DNA of 42,091 nt from SAR202 cluster bacterium. Lineage in GTDB: Bacteria; Chloroflexota; Dehalococcoidia; Lucifugimonadales; UBA3495. The notes under the pieces are model-generated. The model was given only the letters and a program-made list of their open reading frames with translations, searched no databases and was not told the origin of the DNA. This document shows positions 1 to 8,931 of the stretch, piece after piece (the first letter of the stretch is position 1; every line of letters begins with the position of its first letter). Where the stretch lies: the NCBI GenBank assembly GCA_016872385.1, contig VGZV01000023.1, positions 1 through 42,091 on the forward strand, in the 5' to 3' direction. The translations under genes were made by a program, and so were the position numbers.

Positions 1-36
1 CCGTTCATCCACGGTCATCTTCTCTTCACTCGCCAT
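1..36 (-). CDS. 5' end of a probable transposase/integrase (cut by window edge)
   Basis: Twelve codons starting at ATG 36-34 on the minus strand read MASEEKMTVDER and run off the window. A ribosome site (GAGGG, complement of 41-45) lies just upstream. From memory this start resembles integrase-type transposases whose N-termini begin with MTVDER followed by a helix-turn-helix. The noncoding DNA in front of it matches the DNA in front of the partial gene at the other end of the window, so both belong to related elements. The identification rests on a very short peptide. Confidence 0.45.
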   Translation of the reverse strand, partial: MASEEKMTVDER

Positions 37-102
37 GATTCCCTCGGTAACATTTCTAGCTGAGGGAACCATACCCCTTTGGGTAACATTTTAGGTGAGT
101 GA
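1..102 (-). mobile_element. Outer end of a transposase-like element
   Basis: Read on the minus strand, 102 to 37 contains TCACTCAC, an A-rich step, a GTTACC box, a G-rich stretch, CCCTCA, a second GTTACC box and the start of the partial gene. The right end of the window (41986-42056) shows the same order: TGACTCAC, A-run, GTTACC, AAGGAGGATACG, GCCTCA, GTTACCGAAGGG. The shared layout with paired GTTACC boxes looks like the terminus and transposase-binding sites of one IS family. The exact element boundary near 102 is inferred from where similarity stops. Confidence 0.5.
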
Positions 103-112
103 ATACGAGCCC

Positions 113-141
113 TTGACGCAGGTAAACAGCCTGAGTATGAT
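113..141 (+). promoter_or_regulatory. Sigma-70-type promoter for the S49 protease unit
   Basis: TTGACG at 113-118 and TATGAT at 136-141 are separated by exactly 17 bases. It lies just outside the left mobile element and about 70 bases upstream of the protease start, so it can drive the three genes that follow. Confidence 0.6.
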
Positions 142-209
142 GCCCTCATTCCCGGTGGCTACGGACACGCGACGGGGCAGGTTCATTTCTATTCCCGTAG
201 GCAGGGAGC

Positions 210-1229
210 ATGGGCAAACTAGCTGAACTGGGCAGGCAGGTAACTCGCTGGTACATTGCGTTGCCCGTGTCGGTGGCCGCTGGAATAGCCCTGGGGGCCT
301 TCGTCTTTTTCAAGATTTACCCTGGCCAGCCGCAAATTGGCATCATTGATATCCCTTACACGGTTATCAACGACGACTCGGCATACACCATTGGCGCTTA
401 CCTGGACTACGCCCGTGACAACGACCAGATTAAGGCCGTTGTCATACGGTTGAATTCCCCGGGCGGAGGCGCTGCCGCCAGCGAGAAGCTGTACCTCCAG
501 ACCCGCAGCGTGCGGGAAAAGAAGCCAGTGGTCATTGTCATGACCGACATTGTGGCCAGCGGCGGCTACATGATGTCTATGGGAGCCAGCTACACCTACG
601 CCAAAGGCTCCTCACTGGTGGGCAGCGTGGGCGTCATCCTATCCTATCCCGGACCACTGCTCCCCGACGCGCCCCTGGAGGATGTGCTGGTCACCGGCCC
701 ATCCAAACTTACTGGAGGTTCCCGCCAGGACTGGACTGTGCTGCTGGAGGAACTCAAGCAGGGTTTTGCCCAGATTGTGCTCACGGAACGGGGCAGCAAG
801 CTGCAAATGGCCCCAGAAGAACTGATGCAAGCCCGCCTCTACTCTGGAATTGAGGCGGTGAAGCTGGGCATGGTGGATAGCATTGGCGACGACGCCGCAG
901 GCCGGGCCAAGGCCGCCAGCTTGGCGGGCATTTCCAGTTATGGCGAGGTGGATGTCAACATAGAAGTGGCCCGGATTTTCGTCCAGAAGTCCAGGCGGGT
1001 CTTTGCCCTGAACGACCAGGAGGAACTGCCTGCATTCAGCTCCGGTTCCACCAACGGGCAGATTCCGGCTGAAACGCCGCTGGTGTCCTCCCTGAGCGAC
1101 CCCGCCAGCCTCCGAAGATTGTTGCTGAAAGACGGGCGCAAGGGCGCAGAAAGTCAATCATTACCGGGCCTCCCGCTGAATGCGGGACTGCCCAACGTGT
1201 ACTACTTGTATGTTGGACCGGCGCAGTAA
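210..1229 (+). CDS. Membrane-anchored S49 (SppA-like) signal peptide peptidase
   Basis: A 339-residue single-domain member of peptidase family S49, which cleaves residual signal peptides or other membrane peptides with a Ser-Lys dyad. One membrane segment (about residues 15-36) anchors the protein, with the catalytic domain outside. Visible landmarks are LNSPGGG (81-87), the nucleophile in ASGGY (Ser117) and GSVGVI (138-143). Lys166 in the GPSKLTGG stretch aligns with the SppA general-base lysine. Length is close to the short Bacillus and archaeal SppA form, not the double-length E. coli form. The ribosome site AGGGAG precedes ATG 210. The last 70 residues are low-complexity and not conserved in the family as I know it. 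The next gene overlaps its end, which suggests co-expression. Confidence 0.8.
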   Translation: MGKLAELGRQVTRWYIALPVSVAAGIALGAFVFFKIYPGQPQIGIIDIPYTVINDDSAYTIGAYLDYARDNDQIKAVVIRLNSPGGGAAASEKLYLQTRSVREKKPVVIVMTDIVASGGYMMSMGASYTYAKGSSLVGSVGVILSYPGPLLPDAPLEDVLVTGPSKLTGGSRQDWTVLLEELKQGFAQIVLTERGSKLQMAPEELMQARLYSGIEAVKLGMVDSIGDDAAGRAKAASLAGISSYGEVDVNIEVARIFVQKSRRVFALNDQEELPAFSSGSTNGQIPAETPLVSSLSDPASLRRLLLKDGRKGAESQSLPGLPLNAGLPNVYYLYVGPAQ

Positions 1230-2517
1230 GTCCTGGAAATTAATAATAATGCCCCTGACTGCGGTGGCATTTTTTGTTGCTGCCCTGCTGTTTTACTACC
1301 GGGGGGTGTACACGGCGCCCGCTATCCCTGCCCCATCTCCATATGATATCCAGTCGCCAGTATTGGAGTACGCTGCGCCCGCGCCAGAGTTGTCAAAAGC
1401 GGCCCACGGGCGTGCCGTGGTCTTTGACGCCTCCCACCGCAACCGTTTTAGCCCACGGGAAATTTCGGTGCTAACTTCCCAAATCGCCAGCCGGGGCTAT
1501 ACCGTCCAAATTGCGGGCAATTTCAGTTCTCTTTCTACTGCTGAACACACGAAGATATTGGAATCCGCCCTGCGGGAAGCCAACAGCCTGGTAGTAATTT
1601 CTCCCAATGCAGCCTACACGCCAGAAGAGGTTACGCTGGTGCGCCAGTTTGTAGAGCGCGGAGGCAGACTGCTGCTCATCGGCGACCCCACCAGGGAGAA
1701 CCAGATTAACAGCCTGGCCGATGCTTTTGGCATTTATTTCAGGTCCGACTATCTCTACAGCTTGTCGGATTATCAACTGAACTATCAGTATATCCGGATA
1801 CGCGATTTTCGTCCCGATGAAATTACTCAAGGGCTACAACAAATCAGCTTGTACAGCGCATCCTCCATAATCTCTGATGGGCCGGGGCTGGCTGTCGCCA
1901 GCGATATCACCCGCTCCTCTCTGGTACACCAGCCTGGGCCATATTATCCGTTGGTCCGCAGCGCCGCCGGCCAGGTGGTAGCAATCTCCGACAGCACCTT
2001 CATGGTGCCGCCGCAAGATAAGGTGGCAGACAATGGGCGCCTGGTCTCCAACTTGGCCAGCTACCTGACCCAGCCCAGCCGGCGCTACACCTTATCCGAT
2101 TTCCCAGAGTTCTTTCAGGGCGACCCCCAAGTACTTCTTGCTCAACCAGAGCTATTCGCCGATGGCCGCAAACTCCAGGGAATTCTGACTGACCTGGGCG
2201 TGGTCTCACAGATGCGTGGCACAGAGGACCCTTCCCGGGACATGGTTTTCTTGGGGCTGTTTGAGGATGCTCCCCGTGTGGCGCAGTACCTGGAACCCGC
2301 CGGAGTCCGCATTGGCACCCACGTAACAACCCCGGCAGGCGCATTTCCCAGGCAGGAAATGGCTGTGCTGGTGCTGTACCGGAGCCAGGGGCGGCACGTG
2401 CTGGTGGGCCTGGCCGATACGCCCGACATTCTATCCAATCTGGTGGACAGCTTGCGTCCCAACTCTGACTTCCGCCAAGGCGTGGTGGACGAACTGGTAG
2501 GAGTATATCCGCGTTGA
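1210..2517 (+). CDS. Membrane-anchored GATase-like (DUF4350-type) protein
   Basis: 435 residues from the chosen start (MLDRRSKSWK). A basic N-terminus and one membrane segment (about residues 14-31) are followed by a soluble extracytoplasmic part. The region around LVVISPNAAYTPEE and FVERGGRLLLIGDP looks like the glutamine-amidotransferase-like fold seen in DUF4350 and related membrane-gliding-type proteins; no catalytic Cys-His-Glu triad is apparent, so a structural or binding role is more likely than catalysis. Starting at ATG 1180 is also possible but adds a Cys-rich peptide; ATG 1210 gives a cleaner signal anchor and a 20-base overlap with the protease gene. It overlaps the next gene by 4 bases, so all three are probably one unit. 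Confidence 0.55.
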   Translation: MLDRRSKSWKLIIMPLTAVAFFVAALLFYYRGVYTAPAIPAPSPYDIQSPVLEYAAPAPELSKAAHGRAVVFDASHRNRFSPREISVLTSQIASRGYTVQIAGNFSSLSTAEHTKILESALREANSLVVISPNAAYTPEEVTLVRQFVERGGRLLLIGDPTRENQINSLADAFGIYFRSDYLYSLSDYQLNYQYIRIRDFRPDEITQGLQQISLYSASSIISDGPGLAVASDITRSSLVHQPGPYYPLVRSAAGQVVAISDSTFMVPPQDKVADNGRLVSNLASYLTQPSRRYTLSDFPEFFQGDPQVLLAQPELFADGRKLQGILTDLGVVSQMRGTEDPSRDMVFLGLFEDAPRVAQYLEPAGVRIGTHVTTPAGAFPRQEMAVLVLYRSQGRHVLVGLADTPDILSNLVDSLRPNSDFRQGVVDELVGVYPR

Positions 2518-3854
2518 AACCGCTAACGAACCATTGGTGGGCGTTTTTCTTCGCGGCAATTTTCCTGTTTCCGGCGGCGGCATGCGCTGCCGCGGCTCCT
2601 CCGGCGCCGACGCCCACCCCGCCCCGCGCCCTAGCTCCGGCTCCCGTTTCTGCGACACTTCGAGACACGGTGATCTCCTTTGCCAGGGAACACCAGTCCA
2701 TTAATCAGGACTGGGACAAACTGCATGCAGACATCGCCCAGTGGCGGACTGGTTTGAAAGCCTGCGACCGCTCTGCAGGCCAGGCATCCCTGAACAGCTT
2801 TGCCGGAAGGGGCAGGGACATCACCGTCCAAGCCCGCGCGCTGCCTCGTGCCCCAGTGGTGCGCGGGATCTCTGACCAGATTGTGGCCGCGGCAGAGCTT
2901 GAAGACCTGACCCTGCGCCAACTCCGTGACCACTGGCAGCCAGAGGATACTGAACTATATGAGCGTGTGGACCAGGACCTGGCAGAAGTAGCCCGGAATC
3001 TTGGGCAAGCCTCCGATGACTTGAACAGCGCCGCGCGGTTGACCGATGCGGCAGGCCGAGAATCAGTGAAAGAGTTCTCCGATGCTTTGCAAAGCATTAA
3101 CGCTGTATGGGACCGTGTCCACCAAGACTACGACAGCTATCATACTCAACAGAATTCGGCTGCCCTGGTTACGCTTAACAAATTGCTGGTAACCCTGGGC
3201 GACGTTACTGCGGCAATCAACGACTTGCCTGCCAGCCGCGCCACCGCGGACCTGGTGTTCCGCCTGGCGGAGGCGGCTGGCGCGGAAGACCAGGCCCTGC
3301 GCAACCTCCGCAATCCGAAGGCGAAAGATTCTGCCCAGACTGAGGCTGATTGGGCGGTGGTGCGTACCAACCAGGTCAGGCTGGCCGTCCGCCAGGAAGT
3401 GCTGGACGTGATCAATGCCTCAGCGGAAAGCCAGGCCGCCGTGACCGAGTTCCAAAAGCAGTACAGCGCCCTGTCTGTGGAATGGGCCAAGCTCAACCGG
3501 GACTACGATCAGTGGCGCCGCACCGAAGGGGGCTGCGACCGGGCTCAAGTGGCTCAGTCGCTGGACGGGTTTGTTACCAGGGCGGACACACTACGCGAAC
3601 GGGCCAACCGCCTCCCCACCGGCGACCTGCTGCGGGCAGTGCGGGAACCCGCGGCAGAAGCAATCAGCACCGAAAGCGCCGCCCTCCGCTCCTTGCGTGC
3701 CGTTTGGCGGCCCTTCGCCTCCGACGCTTTCAAATCCCTGGAGCAGGAGCAAGACACCGCCTCTAACCTGCGGCGCCAGTCGGCCGCAGGGTTGCAAGAC
3801 CTGTTGCTGCGTTTAAGCATTTCGGCCCAAGAGATCCAGAACTCCTCCAAGTAG
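2514..3854 (+). CDS. Secreted coiled-coil protein with three internal repeats
   Basis: 446 residues from a TTG start that overlaps the upstream TGA by 4 bases; GGAG sits about 10 bases before it. The N-terminus is a signal peptide (about 8-24), perhaps a lipoprotein one with Cys24, followed by a Pro/Ala/Thr linker to about residue 45. The rest is predicted helical and consists of three diverged copies of a roughly 120-residue unit at about 53-172, 185-305 and 310-430. Each has a WxxLH/N-type segment (W67, W199, W324), a central LP step (110, 238, 367) and a conserved ALRxLR helix. I recognise no family. Location after a membrane protease and a GATase-like protein suggests an envelope complex. 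Confidence 0.6.
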   Translation: MKPLTNHWWAFFFAAIFLFPAAACAAAAPPAPTPTPPRALAPAPVSATLRDTVISFAREHQSINQDWDKLHADIAQWRTGLKACDRSAGQASLNSFAGRGRDITVQARALPRAPVVRGISDQIVAAAELEDLTLRQLRDHWQPEDTELYERVDQDLAEVARNLGQASDDLNSAARLTDAAGRESVKEFSDALQSINAVWDRVHQDYDSYHTQQNSAALVTLNKLLVTLGDVTAAINDLPASRATADLVFRLAEAAGAEDQALRNLRNPKAKDSAQTEADWAVVRTNQVRLAVRQEVLDVINASAESQAAVTEFQKQYSALSVEWAKLNRDYDQWRRTEGGCDRAQVAQSLDGFVTRADTLRERANRLPTGDLLRAVREPAAEAISTESAALRSLRAVWRPFASDAFKSLEQEQDTASNLRRQSAAGLQDLLLRLSISAQEIQNSSK

Positions 3855-3916
3855 TTGGTTAACCGGCCTGGTCTGCACCAAGATCACATGGTCTGGTGGC
3901 GTCCGGAGATGTCATT

Positions 3917-5143
3917 GTGTTGAGGCTATCTGTTGCTTTCTTGACGGTTCTCGCCCTGGCTGGATTGTTGGGCGTTTCCTCCGGCTGCGGCGGCTCCCAG
4001 GACAACCAGCCCGTGCGGATTGGCACTCTTCTGGACTACACCGGAGACCTGGCAACCTTCGGCCCGCCCATGCGCAACGGGGCGGACTTGGCGGCGGAGC
4101 TGCTGAACGACGCCGGAGGGGTGCTTGGACAGCCGGTCCGCGCAGTGCACCGCGACTCCGGCACCAGCCAGCAGGTGGCCATGGAGGCCGCCAGGGCGCA
4201 GGTAAACGCCCAGGGGATTAAAGCAATTGTGGGGTCTTTGAGCAGCGGCGTCACCCTGGCGGTGGCCCAGGCCGTAACGGTGCCCAACCAGGTGGTGATG
4301 GTCTCGCCCGCCTCTACGTCGCCTGCCCTAACGGCACTCAACGACAACGGATTCCTCTTCCGCACCGTAGTGTCCGATTCCGCACAAGGAATTGTGCTGG
4401 CACGGCTGGCTAACGAGCTGGGATATAAAACAGCCTCTGTAATTTATGTTAACAACCCCTACGGCGAGGGGCTGGCCACTGTTTTCAAGAACAGTTTTGA
4501 GCAGCAGGGCGGCAAGGTGCTGGCAATGGTGCCCCAGGAGTCCGGCCAGGCAACCTACGTATCTGAGCTGCGGCGCGCCACCGAAGGCAGGCCGGACGTG
4601 CTGGTGGCGGCGAGCTATCCAGAAAGCGCCGGAGTGTACTTGCGGGAAGCCATCGAAGGCGGCTTTGCTCAAAAGTTCTTGTTCTCCGATGGCACCAAGA
4701 GCCAGGAGATGTTTGACCGGCTGGGCGCAGACCGCTTCAACGGGTTCTACGGCACCGCGGCGGGAACTCCCGACAGTAACGCCGGCCAGATATTCCGACA
4801 GATGTTTGAGGAAAGGTTTGGCCAGTTGCCCACTAACCCGTACATTGGCGAGACCTTTGACGCTTTCGTACTGCTGGCCCTAGCCACTCAAAAGGCCGGC
4901 AAGTATGATGGACCGGCCATACGGGACGCGATCAGGGATGTAGCCAATGCCCCGGGGGAAAAGGTTGGCCCCGGCGACCTGAAGAAGGCGCTGTCTTTGC
5001 TGCGGGACGGCAAAGACATTGACTATGAAGGCGTGGCCGGTTCCCAAAGCATTGACGGGAACGGCGACGTCCGCAACACCATAGAAGTCTGGAAAATCGA
5101 GGGCGGAAGCATCAAGTCCACGGGAAGATTTGAATCTCCGTGA
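3917..5143 (+). CDS. livK: Branched-chain amino acid-type ABC transporter binding lipoprotein
   Basis: Type 1 periplasmic binding protein (Leu/Ile/Val-binding family) of about 408 residues. GGAG eight bases before GTG 3917 supports this start over an upstream GTG at 3896; TTG 3920 is possible. The N-terminus is a lipoprotein signal ending VSSGC (Cys24). The mature part starts with IGTLLDYTGDLA, a typical first strand and ligand loop, and continues with NGADLAAELLN, IVGSLSSGVTLA and ASVIYVNNPYGEG, all family landmarks. It probably captures ligand for the LivGFHM transporter encoded convergently just downstream. The ligand cannot be told from sequence; this family also binds amides, aromatic compounds and other amino acids. 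Confidence 0.85.
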   Translation: MLRLSVAFLTVLALAGLLGVSSGCGGSQDNQPVRIGTLLDYTGDLATFGPPMRNGADLAAELLNDAGGVLGQPVRAVHRDSGTSQQVAMEAARAQVNAQGIKAIVGSLSSGVTLAVAQAVTVPNQVVMVSPASTSPALTALNDNGFLFRTVVSDSAQGIVLARLANELGYKTASVIYVNNPYGEGLATVFKNSFEQQGGKVLAMVPQESGQATYVSELRRATEGRPDVLVAASYPESAGVYLREAIEGGFAQKFLFSDGTKSQEMFDRLGADRFNGFYGTAAGTPDSNAGQIFRQMFEERFGQLPTNPYIGETFDAFVLLALATQKAGKYDGPAIRDAIRDVANAPGEKVGPGDLKKALSLLRDGKDIDYEGVAGSQSIDGNGDVRNTIEVWKIEGGSIKSTGRFESP

Positions 5144-5161
5144 GGGGAGGGTGTTAAAAGT

Positions 5162-5256
5162 CCCCCCCTTGATAAGGGGAAGTTAGGTGAGGTGGTCATA
5201 CCCCCTCTATCTCCCCCTTGGTAAGGGGGAGAACGGGGAATTCTCACACACCCTCT
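5162..5256. terminator. Two G/C hairpins between convergent livK and livM
   Basis: Two similar hairpins lie between the convergent genes: CCCCTT-GAT-AAGGGG at 5165-5179, and a perfect 10-bp stem TCTCCCCCTT-GGT-AAGGGGGAGA at 5210-5232. Neither is followed by a clear T-run, so they may be bidirectional termination or repeat sequences. The stretch ends with TTCTCACACACCCTCTAG, which matches the right end of the GTGTGTGA repeats near 25.9 and 27.6 kb. Confidence 0.4.
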
Positions 5257-6208
5257 AGCGTCTTCCCAGCAAGCCCTGGGGGCGCAAAAGCAGCACCAGC
5301 ACCATAGCTACGCCCAACAGCAAATACCGCAAGTTGGGATTGCTTAAATAACCCGGCAGCAACTGCGAACCGCTCCATGCCCCCCAGATTACCAACGCCC
5401 CCAATAATGCCCCAGCGCTTTTGCCGCTGCCGCCCACCATCAGCATCACCCACACAATAAAGGTCGCCAACAGCGGGTCAAAGGTGAAGGGGTCAATAAA
5501 GCGAAACCCGTGGGCGTACACACCGCCGCCTATTCCCATAATAAGAGCGCCCAGCACAAATGCCTGGAGCTTGAACCGGAAGACGTTCTTGCCGCTGGCT
5601 GCCGCCGTCACCTCGTCTTCACGAATTGCCCGCAGCACCCTTCCCCACGGCGACCGCAGTGTCCTTTCCACTATAAAAAACAACGCCAGCAGCAGCGCCA
5701 GAGCCACGCCAGCGTAAAGCAAGTCATAAAGCCAGGGGGCTGCCAGATTCCCCAGGAATTTGGGGATTTGGTACAGGCCTCTGGAACCATTGCCCAGCCA
5801 GGATTCGTTGAGAAACACCCGGCGGATGGTCTCCGCAATGCCCAGGGTAACAATGGCCAGGTACTCTTCCCGCAGCCGTAATGTGACCAGCCCTATAAGC
5901 AGCGCCACCAGGGCGCAGACCAGCGCGGCAGCCGCCAGCCCGGCCAGGAACCACAAATCGCCGCCAACACCCCACCGCTGAAACAATCCGGGCAAGTTGC
6001 CGCCGAACACAAACTGCTCAAATTTTGCCGGGTCTGGCGGCGGCGTGGTAAGCAACGCCGTAGTGTACGCTCCCAGGGCAAAAAAGCCTGCGATGCCAAT
6101 GTTCATCAGCCCGGTCACACCCCAGTGGACGTTCAAGCCCAGGGCCAGCACCGCATAAACGGATGCCAATATGGCAAAGCCAGCCAGGTAGTTAACTATT
6201 TCCAGCAT
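5255..6208 (-). CDS. livM: Branched-chain amino acid ABC transporter permease LivM
   Basis: 317-residue inner-membrane permease of the LivM type with about eight to nine hydrophobic segments. The family landmark GLNVHWGVTGLMNIGIAGFF is near the N-terminus. The cytoplasmic loop that contacts the ATPases is RTLRSPWGRVLRAIREDE, and VYAHGFRFIDPFTFDP follows. It is last in the minus-strand order livG-livF-livH-livM and starts 8 bases after livH ends. It pairs with LivH to form the channel. Confidence 0.9.
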   Translation of the reverse strand: MLEIVNYLAGFAILASVYAVLALGLNVHWGVTGLMNIGIAGFFALGAYTTALLTTPPPDPAKFEQFVFGGNLPGLFQRWGVGGDLWFLAGLAAAALVCALVALLIGLVTLRLREEYLAIVTLGIAETIRRVFLNESWLGNGSRGLYQIPKFLGNLAAPWLYDLLYAGVALALLLALFFIVERTLRSPWGRVLRAIREDEVTAAASGKNVFRFKLQAFVLGALIMGIGGGVYAHGFRFIDPFTFDPLLATFIVWVMLMVGGSGKSAGALLGALVIWGAWSGSQLLPGYLSNPNLRYLLLGVAMVLVLLLRPQGLLGRR

Positions 6209-6216
6209 GATCCCCG

Positions 6217-7206
6217 CTACTCCCGTTCACCAAACAGGCCACCGGGCCGGAACAGCAAACAGAGCAGCAAAATACCAAAGGCCACGGCAGATTTGTAGCT
6301 GGGATTAAGCCACTGGGTAGAAACCTCCATCGCCACACCCACGACCAGAGCGCCGGTTAATGCACCGTAGATGCTGCCCATCCCGCCCAGTACGGCGGCG
6401 GCAAAGAGCGGGATAAGCAAGTTCCACCCCAGCTCCGGACGCAACTGGGCGTTGGCGGTGGCCAGCAGCACTCCTGCCGCCGCCGCCAGGAATGCGCTGA
6501 CCACCCAGGCCCAGCGAATCGTCGCCTCGGTGTTGATGCCGCTGACCCGAGCCAGCACCGGGTTGTCGGCGGTGGCCCGCATGGCCCGCCCAATGCGGGT
6601 GCGCGCCAGAAAAACCTGCAACAATAGCGCCATTATCCCGGCAGCGGCGCCCAGGAACAGGTAGTCAGGCGGCACTCTAATATCCAGAGGTAGTTGTATA
6701 AATTCGCGGGAAGCCCTGGGATATTGGTGGATGCCGTTCCCCCAGACCATCTGCACCAACGCCCGCAGTGCAAAGGCCACTCCCAGAGAGGCCATTGCCA
6801 TGACAATAGGGGCGGCGCTCCGCCGGCGCAGAGGACCATATACCGCCCAGTCCAGGCCCACCGCCGCCAGAGATGCGCCAGCCATTGCCGCCGGAAGGGC
6901 CAGCAGCAACGCATATCCGAAAGTGAAGAGGCCAAGGCCAGCGGAATCCAGCCCCAGGGCAGGCAATACCTCCATAAGAAAGAAAAGAGCCAGGTATGCC
7001 CCCAGAGTCATAAACTCGCCGTGGGCCAGATGAATGAACTTGAGAATGCCATAAGCGGCGGACAGGCCGACGGCCCCCAGAGCCAGCGCGCAGCCCAAAA
7101 GCAACCCGTTCACCAGCAGTTCCGGCGCGGTCAGGGCGGCGGCCGCCCCAAGGGATGCGGCCACAAGGCCCGCAAGCAACCATCGGGACCGCCGCGGTCC
7201 GGCCAT
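6217..7206 (-). CDS. livH: Branched-chain amino acid ABC transporter permease LivH
   Basis: 329-residue LivH-type permease. The start ATG 7206 (MAGPRRSRWLL) is chosen because the frame upstream overlaps livF and encodes an implausible Cys/Trp-rich peptide; no good ribosome site is visible. Typical segments are LSAAYGILKFIHLAHGEFMT, the ATPase-coupling loop ARTRIGRAMRATADNPVLAR, and LGGMGSIYGALTGALVVG. Its extra hydrophobic N-terminal segment is usual. It forms the membrane channel with LivM. Confidence 0.9.
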   Translation of the reverse strand: MAGPRRSRWLLAGLVAASLGAAAALTAPELLVNGLLLGCALALGAVGLSAAYGILKFIHLAHGEFMTLGAYLALFFLMEVLPALGLDSAGLGLFTFGYALLLALPAAMAGASLAAVGLDWAVYGPLRRRSAAPIVMAMASLGVAFALRALVQMVWGNGIHQYPRASREFIQLPLDIRVPPDYLFLGAAAGIMALLLQVFLARTRIGRAMRATADNPVLARVSGINTEATIRWAWVVSAFLAAAAGVLLATANAQLRPELGWNLLIPLFAAAVLGGMGSIYGALTGALVVGVAMEVSTQWLNPSYKSAVAFGILLLCLLFRPGGLFGERE

Positions 7207-7246
7207 GAGTCTGGGGAGACGCTGCGTCTTGTACAAAGTAAGCGGC

Positions 7247-7954
7247 TTAGCCTCCCAAATACAGGCGCACAACCTCCGGCTTGTGCAACAAGTCAGCGGC
7301 AGGGCCATCCAGCCGGTTCTGGCCGCCTGAAAGTATGTATCCCCTTTGTGCCAGCAGCAACGCTTGCCTGGCATTCTGCTCCACCATTACCACGGATACG
7401 CCGCCCTCCTGGATGCGGCGCACCTGGTCAAATACGGTGGAAACGGCTTCCGGAGCAAGGCCGGTGGACGGTTCATCCAGCAGCAGCAGCACTGGCTCCA
7501 GCATCAGGGCGCGAGCCAGGGCCAGCAGCTGCCTCTGCCCGCCCGAAAGCCTGCCTGCCTTGCGGCGGCGGTTGGCCTCCAGCACTGGAAACATGTCATA
7601 CATGCCTTTTATCCGGGCGGCCGGATTGGATTTGCTGGCATATCCTCCCATCACCAGGTTTTCCTCCACGGTCATGGAAGGAAAGACGTTGCTGGACTGG
7701 GGCACGTAAGACATCCCCAGCCCCACCAGGCGCTCCGGCGGCAGGCCGGAAATATCCCTGCCCTGGAAGCGCGCCTGTCCCTGGCGGGTCTTGAGCAGGC
7801 CAAATACCGCCTTCAGCAATGTGGATTTGCCCGCGCCGTTGGGCCCAATGATAGCCACAATTTCCTGGGGCCAGACCAGCAGGGATACTCCCTGGAGAAT
7901 AAGCGAATCGCCATAGCCAGCGACCAGCCGGTCAACCTCCAGCAAGGGCGTCAA
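7247..7954 (-). CDS. livF: Branched-chain amino acid ABC transporter ATPase LivF
   Basis: 235-residue ABC ATPase. It shows Walker A GPNGAGKST (37-45), Q-loop Gln86, the signature LSGGQ (136-140), Walker B LLLLDE (156-161) and the EQN motif typical of LivF after the D-loop. The TTG start overlaps the livG stop by 3 to 4 bases, implying translational coupling. It powers uptake with LivG, and its order in the operon is conventional. Confidence 0.92.
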   Translation of the reverse strand: MTPLLEVDRLVAGYGDSLILQGVSLLVWPQEIVAIIGPNGAGKSTLLKAVFGLLKTRQGQARFQGRDISGLPPERLVGLGMSYVPQSSNVFPSMTVEENLVMGGYASKSNPAARIKGMYDMFPVLEANRRRKAGRLSGGQRQLLALARALMLEPVLLLLDEPSTGLAPEAVSTVFDQVRRIQEGGVSVVMVEQNARQALLLAQRGYILSGGQNRLDGPAADLLHKPEVVRLYLGG

Positions 7955-8769
7955 ACCGGCCCTCCCAAATAGGCGCGGACAACTTCAGGATTGTGGCGCA
8001 CCTCATCCGGAGCGCCCTGGGCTATCACCGACCCGTGATCCAGAACCACGATGGGGTCGCACAGGCGCATCACCAGTTCCATGTCATGGGCGATAATCAA
8101 GAAAGTGATTCCCCGCTCCCGGCAGAGACTGCGGATATGACCGGCCAAGAGGTTCATCAGGGTGGGGTTCACGCCTGCTCCCGGTTCGTCCAACAACACC
8201 AAGGAGGGTGAGGCCATTAGCGTGCGGCCCAACTCCAGCAATTTCTTCTGCCCCGTGGACAGGCTTCCAGCGGGGGCATCCGCCAGATGGACTAGACCCA
8301 GGAATTCCAGCACTTGCCCCGCCTGTCGGCGCAGCGCTTGCTCCTCCCTGGCAACCCGCCTGGGCAACAACCATACCGCCCAGGGCCGCTCCCCGGTTTG
8401 GCCCGCGGGCACCAGGAGCAAATTTTCCAGTACGGTCATAGCTTCCAGTTCCCGCGGCACCTGAAAAGTCCGCAGGATGCCCAGGCGCACAATCTTGTGG
8501 GATGGCTGGCCATCAATGCGTCTGCCCTGGAACCAGATGCTGCCGCCGTCGGGCTTGAGAAAACCCGTGATAAGGTTGAACAGGGTGGTCTTGCCCGCCC
8601 CATTGGGACCAATCAGGGCAGTAATGGTCCCCTGGCAGACGGCAAAGCTGCACCGGTCCACCGCCCGCAGGCCGCCAAAGTCCTTGACCACCTGGCGCAG
8701 TTCCAGCAACGGCGCAGTCTGCGTGCCTGTATTGAGGGAAAAGGCTGGCATGACGGCAAGGTTACTCAT
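7951..8769 (-). CDS. livG: Branched-chain amino acid ABC transporter ATPase LivG
   Basis: 272-residue ABC ATPase with Walker A GPNGAGKTT (54-62), the signature in the LSTGQ form (170-174), Walker B LVLLDE (190-195) and the switch His228. The LivG-specific helices between Walker A and the signature (TFQVPRELEAMTVLENLLL onward) are present. It is the first gene of the four-gene minus-strand unit. About 15 extra N-terminal residues precede the usual first strand (LLELRQVVKDFGG), so an internal start at Met7 is possible. Confidence 0.92.
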   Translation of the reverse strand: MSNLAVMPAFSLNTGTQTAPLLELRQVVKDFGGLRAVDRCSFAVCQGTITALIGPNGAGKTTLFNLITGFLKPDGGSIWFQGRRIDGQPSHKIVRLGILRTFQVPRELEAMTVLENLLLVPAGQTGERPWAVWLLPRRVAREEQALRRQAGQVLEFLGLVHLADAPAGSLSTGQKKLLELGRTLMASPSLVLLDEPGAGVNPTLMNLLAGHIRSLCRERGITFLIIAHDMELVMRLCDPIVVLDHGSVIAQGAPDEVRHNPEVVRAYLGGPV

Positions 8770-8931
8770 ACCTTATTAAAGAATCAGCGTGAACAACAGT
8801 GTAGGGCAGCCCTGCCTGTGTTTCAACGTGGCCGGCGCCTGGCCGCGAACCAAATTACGCCTGCGCCGCCCTGGTGGACAAACGGGGTAGCGGGTAATAG
8901 ACTACTACCACCAATCCAGGAGGTTGAAGTC

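Noticed and set aside
7207..7374. Upstream extension of livH
   Set aside because: It overlaps the livF end and encodes a Cys/Trp-rich peptide not found in permeases.
6694..7794. Plus-strand open frame of 366 codons over livH and livF
   Set aside because: It lies opposite two certain genes and has shadow-type composition.
8314..8931. Upstream extension of the LDH2-type gene
   Set aside because: It would cover livG antisense; the AGGAGG site and family alignment place the start at 8932.
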